A DNA stretch of 6,406 nucleotides from Methanobacterium sp. UBA8 (GTDB lineage: Archaea > Methanobacteriota > Methanobacteria > Methanobacteriales > Methanobacteriaceae): NCBI GenBank assembly GCA_002509665.1, contig DADN01000301.1:1-6406 (forward strand), given 5' to 3'. Of the stretch, positions 1 to 5,191 are shown piece by piece. The first letter of the stretch is position 1. The number at the start of each line of letters is the position of its first letter. Both the position numbers and the translations under genes were made by a program. The notes below the pieces were generated by a model, which ran no database searches, was not told the DNA's origin, and saw only the letters and a list, made by a program, of their open reading frames with translations.

Positions 1-79
1 TTTAATATAAAAATTTAGTTAATGAATGAATAGGCTAAATCTGTTTAATTTCTTATGACTGCAACCATCTTCTGCATAT

Positions 80-721
80 TTAATCAATTAAAGAACGATT
101 TGTGATTGCAGGATCTAAAAAACGCTGCAAATCTTCCCAGAATTTATCTTGATGTATTCCTCTGCCTTCCAATATCAATTTAAAGCTCATATCAATGTTT
201 AAAGCCCCCATACTCATAACATTAATATAAATAGACATTTCTACAGGATCCACGTCCTTTCGAATGGTTCCATCATTCATCCCCTGAAGTATCGCTTCAA
301 CCATGATTCTCCATATTCCAGTTGTCAGATCTACAAGTTCTTTTGCATCTTTATTATCACTCATCTGGAACCTTTCTGTCCTTGCATAACGATAAATGCG
401 GAAATAATCCGGATAATCTCTAGAAAATTCAAAAAGACTTTGAATCATTGATTTTATTTTGTTATAACCATCAAAATCTAGATTAGAACATTTTACATAC
501 AGTTCATGCAGTATTCTAACTCCACGAAGATCAACAGCAAAAAACAGCGCTTCTTTATTCTTGAAGTAATAGTACAGCAGTGCTTTATTAACTTCAGCTT
601 CATCTGCTATTTCATCCATTGTAACATTATCGTAACCTTTCTCAAAGAAAAGCTTTTCTGCAGCATCTATAAGCCCATTGCGCCTCTGTTCCCTTTCCCG
701 TTGTTTTCTGGAAATAGCCAT
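80..721 (-). CDS. TetR/AcrR-family transcriptional regulator
   Basis: A 213-residue protein with the one-domain-plus-effector layout of TetR repressors. Residues about 16-62 form the N-terminal helix-turn-helix: an [20 protein letters not shown] segment, then a recognition helix around [16 protein letters not shown], which is the family signature. The rest (about 65-213) should be the all-helical ligand-binding and dimerisation domain; its ligand cannot be read from sequence. A basic, Arg/Gln-rich tail (residues 4-14) precedes the HTH. The ATG at 721 is preceded by AGGTGA (728-733) at good spacing, which fixes the start. The gene stands alone, 505 bp from the nuclease gene upstream of it, with no transporter or enzyme neighbour to suggest a target. 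The palindrome array at 965-1015 is the obvious candidate operator, so autoregulation is likely but inferred. Family assignment is certain; function is not. Confidence 0.93.
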   Translation of the reverse strand: MAISRKQREREQRRNGLIDAAEKLFFEKGYDNVTMDEIADEAEVNKALLYYYFKNKEALFFAVDLRGVRILHELYVKCSNLDFDGYNKIKSMIQSLFEFSRDYPDYFRIYRYARTERFQMSDNKDAKELVDLTTGIWRIMVEAILQGMNDGTIRKDVDPVEMSIYINVMSMGALNIDMSFKLILEGRGIHQDKFWEDLQRFLDPAITNRSLID

Positions 722-776
722 TAAAATTCACCTATATCTATAATTCTAAGTTCGTCACTATTTAAAATTAGTTTAA

Positions 777-790
777 GAATATAATAAAGG
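777..790 (-). promoter_or_regulatory. Candidate proximal TATA element for the TetR gene
   Basis: Read on the minus strand the stretch is CCTTTATTATATTC, a fair match to an archaeal TATA box. Initiation about 25 nt downstream would fall near 755 and give a leader of about 35 nt before the ATG at 721, enough to include the AGGTGA ribosome binding site. The upstream BRE-like part is poor and the whole region is AT-rich, so this is a weak call. The alternative is the stronger TATA at 953-963, with a leader of about 200 nt. Confidence 0.3.
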
Positions 791-879
791 TTCTGTCTTA
801 AAAGTTAATGCTAAGCTTCAAATGCCCTAACATGACGGATAAACATTAATTACAACCCATATATCCAAATATGTTAAAG

Positions 880-891
880 TTATAGCTATAA
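880..891. repeat. 12-bp perfect palindrome TTATAGCTATAA
   Basis: A perfect palindrome lies in the spacer between the TetR gene and its distal TATA/array region. Nine of its bases (TTATAGCTA) recur at 1031-1039, on the other side of the operator-like array. It could be a protein binding site, but in sequence this AT-rich chance palindromes are expected. Confidence 0.3.
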
Positions 892-952
892 TTTAGATTT
901 TTAAAATTTTTTTCTATTGAATGATTTGTGTCATATTAATTTTAATCAAAAG

Positions 953-963
953 TTTTATATAAT
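953..963. promoter_or_regulatory. TATA element beside the palindrome array (usable in either direction)
   Basis: TTTTATATAAT is a strong archaeal TATA-like sequence that reads well on both strands. On the plus strand it follows a purine-rich, BRE-like CAAAAG (947-952), and initiation would fall near 983, inside the palindrome array, as expected for a repressed promoter. On the minus strand it would start a transcript near 930 with a leader of about 200 nt before the TetR ATG at 721, and the array would then lie just upstream, overlapping the BRE position. The sequence alone does not decide the direction. Confidence 0.45.
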
Positions 964-964
964 G

Positions 965-1015
965 TTAACTACAAGTTAAAATTTAACTGATAGTTAAAAA
1001 TTAACTACTAGTTAA
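965..1015. promoter_or_regulatory. Operator-like array: three palindromes with an 18-bp period
   Basis: Six half-sites alternate in orientation at exact 9-bp steps: TTAACT at 965, 983 and 1001, and AGTTAA at 974, 992 and 1010, each separated from the next by 3 nt. They make three palindromes, TTAACT-ACA-AGTTAA (965-979), TTAACT-GAT-AGTTAA (983-997) and TTAACT-ACT-AGTTAA (1001-1015). The half-sites are identical while the 3-nt spacers differ, which points to selection on the half-sites rather than a recent tandem duplication. No full palindrome of this kind was seen elsewhere in the window. The nearby TetR-family gene is the natural candidate for the binding protein, since such dimers bind 15-20 bp palindromes; that pairing is inference. 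Confidence 0.75.
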
Positions 1016-1046
1016 GAATCATTAAAAAAATTATAGCTAAACCTTA

Positions 1047-1103
1047 AAAAATCTGATTTTTGAGGGATCTTATCTGACCGTCAAAAATCTTGATTTTTTT
1101 CGG
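1047..1103. repeat. Paired AAAAATC/GATTTTT inverted repeats with alternative pairings
   Basis: Two small inverted repeats lie side by side: AAAAATC-T-GATTTTT (1047-1061) and AAAAATC-TT-GATTTTT (1083-1098), the latter flanked by CCG (1078-1080) and CGG (1101-1103), which can extend the stem. The right arm of the first (GATTTTTGAGGG, 1055-1066) can instead pair with the left arm of the second (CCGTCAAAAATC, 1078-1089) at 11 of 12 positions around an 11-nt loop, so two exclusive folds are possible. The position is 3' of the nuclease gene. A transcript-end element or a member of a dispersed hairpin family are both possible. Confidence 0.45.
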
Positions 1104-1185
1104 ATTCATAAAAATCGTAAATACTTCAAATTTATTTATCAAATCTATACATTGCCGACTGATTAAACTGGCAGTTATCATATTT

Positions 1186-1210
1186 AAAAAAGAGGAAAAT
1201 ATCTAAAAAA
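1186..1210 (-). terminator. Oligo-T terminator candidate after the endonuclease Q gene
   Basis: On the coding strand, two runs of six T (from 1210-1205 and 1191-1186) separated by a pyrimidine-rich stretch begin about 17 nt after the nuclease stop codon at 1227. Archaeal RNA polymerase commonly terminates at such U-tracts without needing a strong hairpin. The AT-rich background limits confidence. Confidence 0.45.
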
Positions 1211-1226
1211 TATTTAAATTAAATAT

Positions 1227-2429
1227 TCAATCTAACATGATCTGTCCATAATGTCCACCAGAACCTGATTGAATATTCAAAGTATTTTCTCTAAATGACT
1301 TTATAACCCCTGCCAGTTTAGATTCAGTTCTTGCAACCTCCTCAAGAGGTGCATAAATCAGAACTTCTATTTCACTTCCAAAGTTCTGCACCAGTTCTTT
1401 CCATATTTTCTGCACATAAACCGTAGTGATTCCTTTTCCATGGACAAGGCTTATTATTTCGGCTAATGGGAGAATATGAGTATATTGCGGCCTAAATTCC
1501 GGATGATGAGGCTCGTCCCATTTTGCAATGTCGCTTATCCTATCTTTAACACCTTTTTTTATAAGTCCACCGCAAGGGCATCTCATTTTAAGTTCTCGCG
1601 CTTTTTCAATTGGGATTGTATCATAACATCTTACGCAGCCAGTTTCGTGATATTTACCTAACCTCGGATCAAATCCATAGTTACCTACAACTTTTTTTGC
1701 CTTCATTGCATCTTTAAAAGCATTGAATGTCAGTTCTTTAATTTCAATTTTATTAAATTCCCTTCCAAGCCTGTGAGGCCACGGCGAATGCGCATCCGAA
1801 TTTGAAAGAAATGGTATGTCCTGAAGTTCATCTATTCTATCGGCCATATCGGTATCTGCAGAAAGGCCAAGCTCTAAAAAATCAGGAGTATCATTATAAC
1901 AGTCATAGATACTGTCAAATTCCTTGTAAATGCTTGTCCAGGGTGTAAATGCATGGGCAGGTCCTATTAATCCTTTGTGATCTCTAATTAAATCCATTAA
2001 TTCTGCCCCGTTCATATCAACTCTCGGCCTACCTTCTTTATCTATATTTTTAGATGGTAATTCTTCCCTTATCCGGTAAGCAGATTCAATTGAAGGTAAA
2101 ATAATGAGCTGATGGACTCTATTGCGGTCTTCAACTTCCGCGGTTAAAATAAATTTACATTTATTTGTACTGGTTTCAGGATGTTCTACACTCTTTATCA
2201 AACGCGTCTGTGAATCGTCATCACATTTTTTAACTGAATATATTCCTGTTTTTGAAGGTTCTGTACTGTCTTTTATAATTTGAAGCCATTCAGGGTGAAA
2301 AGCATCACCAGTACCAACTAAATCCAGCCCTTTAAGTTTGGACTCAGATGCAATTGTACTTATAACCATATTTTTTGAAGTAGCCATCGAATAAAGACTG
2401 TGAATGTGTAGATCTGCATTGATTATCAT
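1227..2429 (-). CDS. Endonuclease Q-family PHP-domain DNA repair nuclease
   Basis: A 400-residue member of the archaeal PHP-domain family (TIGR00375) that includes Pyrococcus endonuclease Q, which nicks DNA 5' of deaminated bases (uracil, hypoxanthine, xanthine) and abasic sites. Visible metal-site motifs are DLHIHS (H8, H10), GTGD (D42), AEVED (about 98-101), GPAHAFTPW (H159) and SNSDAHSPWPHRLGREF (D212, H214). A zinc site follows, CVRC (265-268) and CPC (284-286), then a C-terminal domain ending in a Gly-rich segment. The length is close to the family's 400-424. I chose the ATG at 2429 because GAGTGAT (2435-2441) lies 5 nt before it; an in-frame TTG at 2435 overlaps that site. The gene follows the PAC2 gene by 60 bp on the same strand. 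No PCNA-binding motif is evident at the C terminus. The deaminated-base activity is inferred from the family and not tested here. Confidence 0.88.
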   Translation of the reverse strand: MIINADLHIHSLYSMATSKNMVISTIASESKLKGLDLVGTGDAFHPEWLQIIKDSTEPSKTGIYSVKKCDDDSQTRLIKSVEHPETSTNKCKFILTAEVEDRNRVHQLIILPSIESAYRIREELPSKNIDKEGRPRVDMNGAELMDLIRDHKGLIGPAHAFTPWTSIYKEFDSIYDCYNDTPDFLELGLSADTDMADRIDELQDIPFLSNSDAHSPWPHRLGREFNKIEIKELTFNAFKDAMKAKKVVGNYGFDPRLGKYHETGCVRCYDTIPIEKARELKMRCPCGGLIKKGVKDRISDIAKWDEPHHPEFRPQYTHILPLAEIISLVHGKGITTVYVQKIWKELVQNFGSEIEVLIYAPLEEVARTESKLAGVIKSFRENTLNIQSGSGGHYGQIMLD

Positions 2430-2434
2430 ATACA

Positions 2435-2441
2435 ATCACTC
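2435..2441 (-). promoter_or_regulatory. Ribosome binding site that fixes the nuclease start
   Basis: GAGTGAT on the coding strand sits 5 nt before the ATG at 2429. The longer reading that begins at TTG 2435 would start inside this site, so the downstream ATG is preferred. Confidence 0.7.
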
Positions 2442-2466
2442 AAAAATTAAATTAAAATAAATAGTA

Positions 2467-2498
2467 ATCGGGTTTAAAAAGTAGTATAATTACCCGAT
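2467..2498 (-). terminator. Hairpin over the PAC2 stop codon followed by T-rich sequence
   Basis: ATCGGGT (2467-2473) and ACCCGAT (2492-2498) form a perfect 7-bp GC-containing stem around an 18-nt loop; the PAC2 stop codon (2490-2492) lies at the stem-loop junction. On the coding strand the stem is followed within about 30 nt by T-rich sequence. It could end or attenuate the translation operon before the nuclease gene, or act as a processing or stability element. In so AT-rich a region a GC-containing stem is notable, but the loop is long and function is not shown. Confidence 0.35.
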
Positions 2499-3257
2499 GT
2501 ATCTTAAATCTTCTTCGCCAGGAGCTATGTGCATTCTTTCAGCCATTTCTCGCTCCATTTGCTGAGCTTTAGATATCATCTTACGAGTTTCTTCTGCTCT
2601 TTCCTCTAATTTAGCGACATCCATTTCCATATTCAGTATATCAATTAAAACTGTTAAAACTGCTTTAGATGCATCAGCATCTATGAAATAACCTGGCGTT
2701 TCACCCATAAGGCATACTCCATTAATACCTCGAAGCATTCCCATTCCTAAAAGAAGGCCTGATGCTCCGATTATACCGCCGTCTGCGGATCTTAGAGTTA
2801 CATCATGTTCTTTTAGCATTTCTGCGAGTTCTAATGTAGTAGCTGCACCTAAAACTTTTGATTTTTCAATAGGCTGTCCTGTTCCAAGACCGCCGAGGGT
2901 GAACATCTGTTTAACCCCGTATTTTTCTACAAGGTCAAGTATAATTCCGCATACTTCGTGTTGACCTTCTGGACTTAAACCTTGGGTGTTTCCAACAAGA
3001 ATTATATAATCCTGCCCATTGTCACCTTTAAGTGCGTAAAACTCATTTTTCATTGGTTCAATAAGCCCTTCTTCACTTACAAAGACTTGTGGCGGAAATG
3101 ATGGTGAGTATAACTCTGCAAATTTTTTTGCATCGAGTTCATGAATTATATGCTCTGCAACTAATTTACCAACGTGACCGATTCCAGGAAGTGCCTCTAT
3201 GAATATGGGTTCTTTGAGATCCACTTCTTCTATCATCTGCACATAAGTTTTATTCAT
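2490..3257 (-). CDS. PAC2-family proteasome assembly chaperone homologue (PbaB-like)
   Basis: A 255-residue member of the archaeal PAC2 family (TIGR00162 type), related to eukaryotic proteasome assembly chaperones and to Pyrococcus PbaA/PbaB. Family motifs include [18 protein letters not shown] (21-38), a [13 protein letters not shown] segment, GGLGTGQ in the core, [10 protein letters not shown] and [17 protein letters not shown]. Residues about 205-245 are charged and heptad-like, probably a coiled coil, and the protein ends in DLRYIG. PbaB uses a C-terminal hydrophobic-Tyr-X tail to dock on the 20S proteasome; here the Tyr is third from the end rather than second, so the match is imperfect. 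AGGAGTGAT (3261-3269) precedes the ATG at 3257 with only the Nop10 stop codon between, indicating translational coupling. A role in proteasome assembly or activation is inferred from the family. Confidence 0.88.
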   Translation of the reverse strand: MNKTYVQMIEEVDLKEPIFIEALPGIGHVGKLVAEHIIHELDAKKFAELYSPSFPPQVFVSEEGLIEPMKNEFYALKGDNGQDYIILVGNTQGLSPEGQHEVCGIILDLVEKYGVKQMFTLGGLGTGQPIEKSKVLGAATTLELAEMLKEHDVTLRSADGGIIGASGLLLGMGMLRGINGVCLMGETPGYFIDADASKAVLTVLIDILNMEMDVAKLEERAEETRKMISKAQQMEREMAERMHIAPGEEDLRYIG

Positions 3258-3434
3258 CTAATCACTCCTTTTTTTAAGCAGTTGTTTTTTAAGTATTCTC
3301 CTGTACTTCCCATATTTATCTTCAGGAGAATACTTAGGTGGATATACCACTCCAACTTCACCTTCACAGTAAGGACATTTGTCTTTAAGTGTATATTCCC
3401 CGCAGGATTTACACTTTTTCATTTTCATTTTCAT
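3258..3434 (-). CDS. nop10: Nop10, H/ACA ribonucleoprotein subunit
   Basis: A short 58-residue protein, the usual size for archaeal Nop10. It binds Cbf5 in H/ACA guide RNPs, which convert specific rRNA uridines to pseudouridine. The zinc ribbon is seen as CKSC (C8, C11) and CPYC (C20, C23). It is followed by the conserved linker and C-terminal helix, VVYPPKYSPEDKYGKYRR and ILKKQLLKK. The N terminus reads MKMKMKK, so three in-frame ATGs (3434, 3428, 3422) compete; AGGT at 3441-3444 fits the first. The gene lies 37 bp after aIF2-alpha, and its TAG stop directly abuts the ATG of the PAC2 gene, whose ribosome binding site is inside the Nop10 coding end. Its place between aIF2-alpha and PAC2 is the normal archaeal arrangement. 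Confidence 0.95.
   Translation of the reverse strand: MKMKMKKCKSCGEYTLKDKCPYCEGEVGVVYPPKYSPEDKYGKYRRILKKQLLKKRSD
3261..3269 (-). promoter_or_regulatory. PAC2 ribosome binding site inside the end of nop10
   Basis: AGGAGTGAT on the coding strand lies in the last codons of nop10, three bases (the nop10 stop) before the PAC2 ATG. Ribosomes ending nop10 are therefore positioned to start PAC2, a sign of coupled translation. Confidence 0.75.
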
Positions 3435-3471
3435 TAAAAGACCTGTAGCATACTATTATGGAGTTATCTTT

Positions 3472-4251
3472 CTATTCTAATTCACGCTGGAATTCGCCTT
3501 CCCCGCCTTCCTCAACAACAAGTTCAATGCACTGCTGTGCTGCATCTTTCATTAGGTTTTCTGCTGTAAGGTAATCAGAAGATTTAACTATTAACCTATA
3601 TCTTGGAGCTCCAACACATTGAACCAAAATATTATCAGCCTCAACAGATCCGAGTGCCTTCTTTATTATATCCACGCCATTTGGTGCATACGATTTTAAG
3701 TTAATGTATCCAGTTATCTGAACTTCAGGAGGAGATATATTCTTTTTAGCAACTTCAGCTATAGTTGTTGCCCATTCCCCATCTATTCCTCTATCTTTAA
3801 GTGCACTTTCGCCTTCTTCTGCAGCTGTTTCAAATGCTTCGTAAAGATCACCGAATTCATCTATGATAGCATACCCAATTTCATCATATGCTGCATCAAG
3901 ATCTTTTCCTATTGATTTTGCAGATATTTCAAGCAGTTTTTCAGCTTTTTGCTCGATTTTCCACTGCTGAATTTTCCTTGTCCTTTGATCTTCCCTTATC
4001 CTTTTCATGGAAACGTCGACGTGGCCTTTTTTAGGGTTTACCCTTAAGACCCTTGCAACGATTTTCTGGTTTTCACGGACATAATCCCTGATATTTTTTA
4101 CCCATCCAGAAGATACTTCAGAAATGTGGATAAATGCTTCTTTTCCTTCATATTCTTCAAGAGAAGCAAATGCACCATAGTTTAAAACTTTGTGCACTGT
4201 TCCTACTATTAGATCTCCTTCGCTGGGCCATTCTCTTTTCATTCTTACCAT
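3472..4251 (-). CDS. eif2a: Translation initiation factor aIF2 subunit alpha
   Basis: A 259-residue alpha subunit of the heterotrimeric factor that brings initiator Met-tRNA to the small ribosomal subunit. Residues about 10-83 are an S1 RNA-binding domain ([17 protein letters not shown], then [16 protein letters not shown], then [11 protein letters not shown]). A helical domain (about 90-170) and a C-terminal alpha/beta domain that contacts the gamma subunit (about 175-259) follow. Ser47 and Ser48 in ISEVSSGWV sit at the position of the regulatory Ser51 of eukaryotic eIF2-alpha. The ATG at 4251 is preceded by AGGTG (4257-4261), so it is preferred to the Met at codon 4. The last residues are acidic ([13 protein letters not shown]). 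The gene sits 36 bp after eS27 and 37 bp before nop10 in one operon. Confidence 0.97.
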   Translation of the reverse strand: MVRMKREWPSEGDLIVGTVHKVLNYGAFASLEEYEGKEAFIHISEVSSGWVKNIRDYVRENQKIVARVLRVNPKKGHVDVSMKRIREDQRTRKIQQWKIEQKAEKLLEISAKSIGKDLDAAYDEIGYAIIDEFGDLYEAFETAAEEGESALKDRGIDGEWATTIAEVAKKNISPPEVQITGYINLKSYAPNGVDIIKKALGSVEADNILVQCVGAPRYRLIVKSSDYLTAENLMKDAAQQCIELVVEEGGEGEFQRELE

Positions 4252-4287
4252 TAAAACACCTGATTTTGGATTAGCCCTTAACTTTAC

Positions 4288-4473
4288 TTAATCAAGGACT
4301 TCAATAATCTGAGCTACTATTTCAGATTTTCCGCCTTTTGGCTTTACCAGTGTTTTCCCACATATGATACACTGGACGTTTGATGCTGCGTGATCAAATA
4401 CAGTCTGTTGATTTCCACAGTCCAAACATTTGACTTTTAAAAAGTTACTTTTATGAGTTCCTGTAATTGCCAT
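4288..4473 (-). CDS. rps27e: 30S ribosomal protein eS27 (S27e)
   Basis: A 61-residue zinc-finger protein of the small ribosomal subunit, of normal archaeal length. The C4 zinc site is CLDC (C16, C19) and CIIC (C35, C38), separated by a basic and polar beta segment; [16 protein letters not shown] is typical of the family. The ATG at 4473 has a near-perfect ribosome binding site, AGGTGATC (4476-4483), which overlaps the stop codon of eL44. Only 8 bp separate the two coding regions, so the pair is almost certainly co-translated. Archaeal S27e and L44e are commonly adjacent in this order. Confidence 0.97.
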   Translation of the reverse strand: MAITGTHKSNFLKVKCLDCGNQQTVFDHAASNVQCIICGKTLVKPKGGKSEIVAQIIEVLD

Positions 4474-4475
4474 GA

Positions 4476-4483
4476 GATCACCT
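4476..4483 (-). promoter_or_regulatory. eS27 ribosome binding site overlapping the eL44 stop
   Basis: AGGTGATC on the coding strand is a full complement of the archaeal 16S rRNA 3' end. It shares bases with the eL44 TAG stop (4482-4484) and lies just before the eS27 ATG, so the two genes should be translated in a coupled way. Confidence 0.8.
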
Positions 4484-4760
4484 AACTTACAAACTCCACT
4501 TTTCCTGCTCTAAATGAGTTTCTTTTAATGTGTGCTTTTCCACATTCTTTACATTTGTATCTTAAATCCAGTTTTTTGACTGGTTTGTTTCCAGATGGAA
4601 GTGGCCTTGGATAACCTCTGTACCCGCTTGTGACCCGTCTGAACTGACGCTGCCCCCATTTAAGCTCGCTTGCTTTCCTTTTTTTGGATTGGAATACTTC
4701 ATGAAGAGTATGTTTTTTACAACTTGGACAGTAAGTTCTTCTTTCTTTTGGAATTTTCAT
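4482..4760 (-). CDS. rpl44e: 50S ribosomal protein eL44 (L44e)
   Basis: A 92-residue large-subunit protein that in archaeal ribosomes lies near the E site and contacts the end of the exiting tRNA. The zinc-binding pairs are CPSC (C11, C14) and CKEC (C70, C73). The basic [18 protein letters not shown] segment (about 46-63) between them is highly conserved, as is the [11 protein letters not shown] start. I place the start at the ATG at 4760; an in-frame GTG at 4769 would add three residues but is part of the ribosome binding site GAGGTGAT (4765-4772). It is the first gene of the translation operon, with a 422-bp spacer and promoter candidates upstream. Confidence 0.97.
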   Translation of the reverse strand: MKIPKERRTYCPSCKKHTLHEVFQSKKRKASELKWGQRQFRRVTSGYRGYPRPLPSGNKPVKKLDLRYKCKECGKAHIKRNSFRAGKVEFVS

Positions 4761-4764
4761 TATA

Positions 4765-4772
4765 ATCACCTC
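4765..4772 (-). promoter_or_regulatory. Ribosome binding site that fixes the eL44 start
   Basis: GAGGTGAT on the coding strand is followed by 4 nt and the ATG at 4760. The GTG inside it (4769) is in frame with eL44 and could be mistaken for the start. Confidence 0.8.
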
Positions 4773-4790
4773 TATTTATAAAAATAAACC

Positions 4791-4814
4791 ATATATTTAC
4801 GATTAAAAATATAG
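4791..4814 (-). promoter_or_regulatory. Promoter candidate of the eL44-eS27-aIF2alpha-Nop10-PAC2 operon
   Basis: On the minus strand two overlapping TATA-like elements occur: ACTATATTTTTAA (about 4814-4802) and TAAATATATGG (about 4800-4790). The first would give a start near 4780 and a leader of about 20 nt. The second would leave barely enough leader for the ribosome binding site, so the first is preferred. Transcription could also enter from the stronger element at 5014-5030. Confidence 0.45.
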
Positions 4815-4828
4815 TTATGTTGAACTCT

Positions 4829-4911
4829 GAAAAAAGCCAATAAAACCAGTGGTTCTCAAAATCGGGGATTTTGAAGCCTGAGAAATACAGTTTCTTAAGG
4901 TTTTTTGGCTT
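4829..4911 (-). terminator. Outer stem and T-tract closing the structured element
   Basis: On the minus strand the last part of module 1, GGTTTTATTGGCTT (from 4847 to 4834), pairs with AAGCCAAAAAACC (from 4911 to 4899) with one bulged base, and runs directly into six T (4835-4830). A stem followed by an oligo-T run would serve as a transcript end for a leftward RNA that begins near 4993. If it works, RNA from upstream would stop before the eL44 operon promoter. Confidence 0.4.
4834..4911. repeat. Structured module 1: outer stem enclosing two hairpins
   Basis: An outer stem (4834-4847 with 4899-4911, 13 pairs, one bulge) encloses hairpin A, TCAAAATC-GGG-GATTTTGA (4856-4874), which can be lengthened by GGTT/AGCC pairs, and hairpin B, AGAAA-TACAG-TTTCT (4881-4895), which can be lengthened to 7 pairs with one G-U. 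The result is a three-way junction of 78 nt. Module 2 next to it carries the same A-then-B order, indicating an old tandem duplication. Confidence 0.5.
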
Positions 4912-4978
4912 GAAAATGTTTCAAATCTATGATTTGATACCCCAGAAACAAAGTTTCTGTCGGCTTATACTTTTCAAA
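4909..4978. repeat. Structured module 2: diverged tandem copy of module 1
   Basis: TTGAAAA (4910-4916) and TTTTCAA (4971-4977) form an outer stem around hairpin A', TCAAATC-TAT-GATTTGA (4921-4937), and hairpin B', CAGAAAC-AAA-GTTTCTG (4943-4959). Order and arm sequences match module 1, while loops and some stem pairs differ, with both arms changed together, so pairing rather than sequence seems to be kept. GGCTT follows hairpin B in both modules. Confidence 0.5.
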
Positions 4979-5013
4979 GTTTAATCGATATTAGCATTAT
5001 TTATTCTTAATAG

Positions 5014-5030
5014 TTTATTTATATGTTTGG
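5014..5030 (-). promoter_or_regulatory. Strong TATA/BRE upstream of the structured element
   Basis: On the minus strand the sequence is CCAAACATATAAATAAA, a purine-rich BRE-like part followed by a clear archaeal TATA box. Initiation about 26 nt downstream falls near 4993, only about 15 nt before module 2. It is the best promoter-like sequence in the spacer. It could drive a small structured RNA or a long leader for the eL44 operon. The remaining spacer, 5031-5191, shows nothing I can assign. Confidence 0.5.
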
Positions 5031-5191
5031 ATTAATTCCATCAATTCCTACAAAAATTAGATAATATGTATTACAATATGCAAAGATATATTCATAATAG
5101 ACTATTTTAGACCAGTATAGTTCCACTATTAGATCATATCATGCATACTTTTGGGAAATAAGAGCATCAAGTAGTTCTACATGACTATTAC

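Noticed and set aside
506..724. Plus-strand open frame opposite the TetR gene
   Set aside because: It is antisense to a clear TetR protein, has no ribosome binding site and its product is low-complexity. Similar frames at 1476-1661, 3174-3437, 5692-5898 and 6096-6341 are rejected on the same grounds.
965..1015. CRISPR-like short repeat array
   Set aside because: The units are 6-bp half-sites with 3-nt spacers, far too short for CRISPR repeats or spacers, and no cas gene is present.
722..1226. Replication origin with iterons
   Set aside because: The AT-rich spacer with phased repeats invites this, but there is no Orc1/Cdc6 gene nearby and no G-rich origin recognition box. A regulator's operator is the simpler reading.
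5128..5184. An 18-codon minus-strand ORF (begins MSNSHVELLD) whose ATG overlaps the GINS stop as ATGA
   Set aside because: It is very short, has no ribosome binding site beyond the overlap, and resembles no family I know. Chance is enough to explain it.
4770..5191. tRNA or other standard RNA gene in the spacer
   Set aside because: No T-loop GTTCRA motif with a matching acceptor stem and no cloverleaf could be found. The hairpins present do not fit a known RNA family that I recognise.
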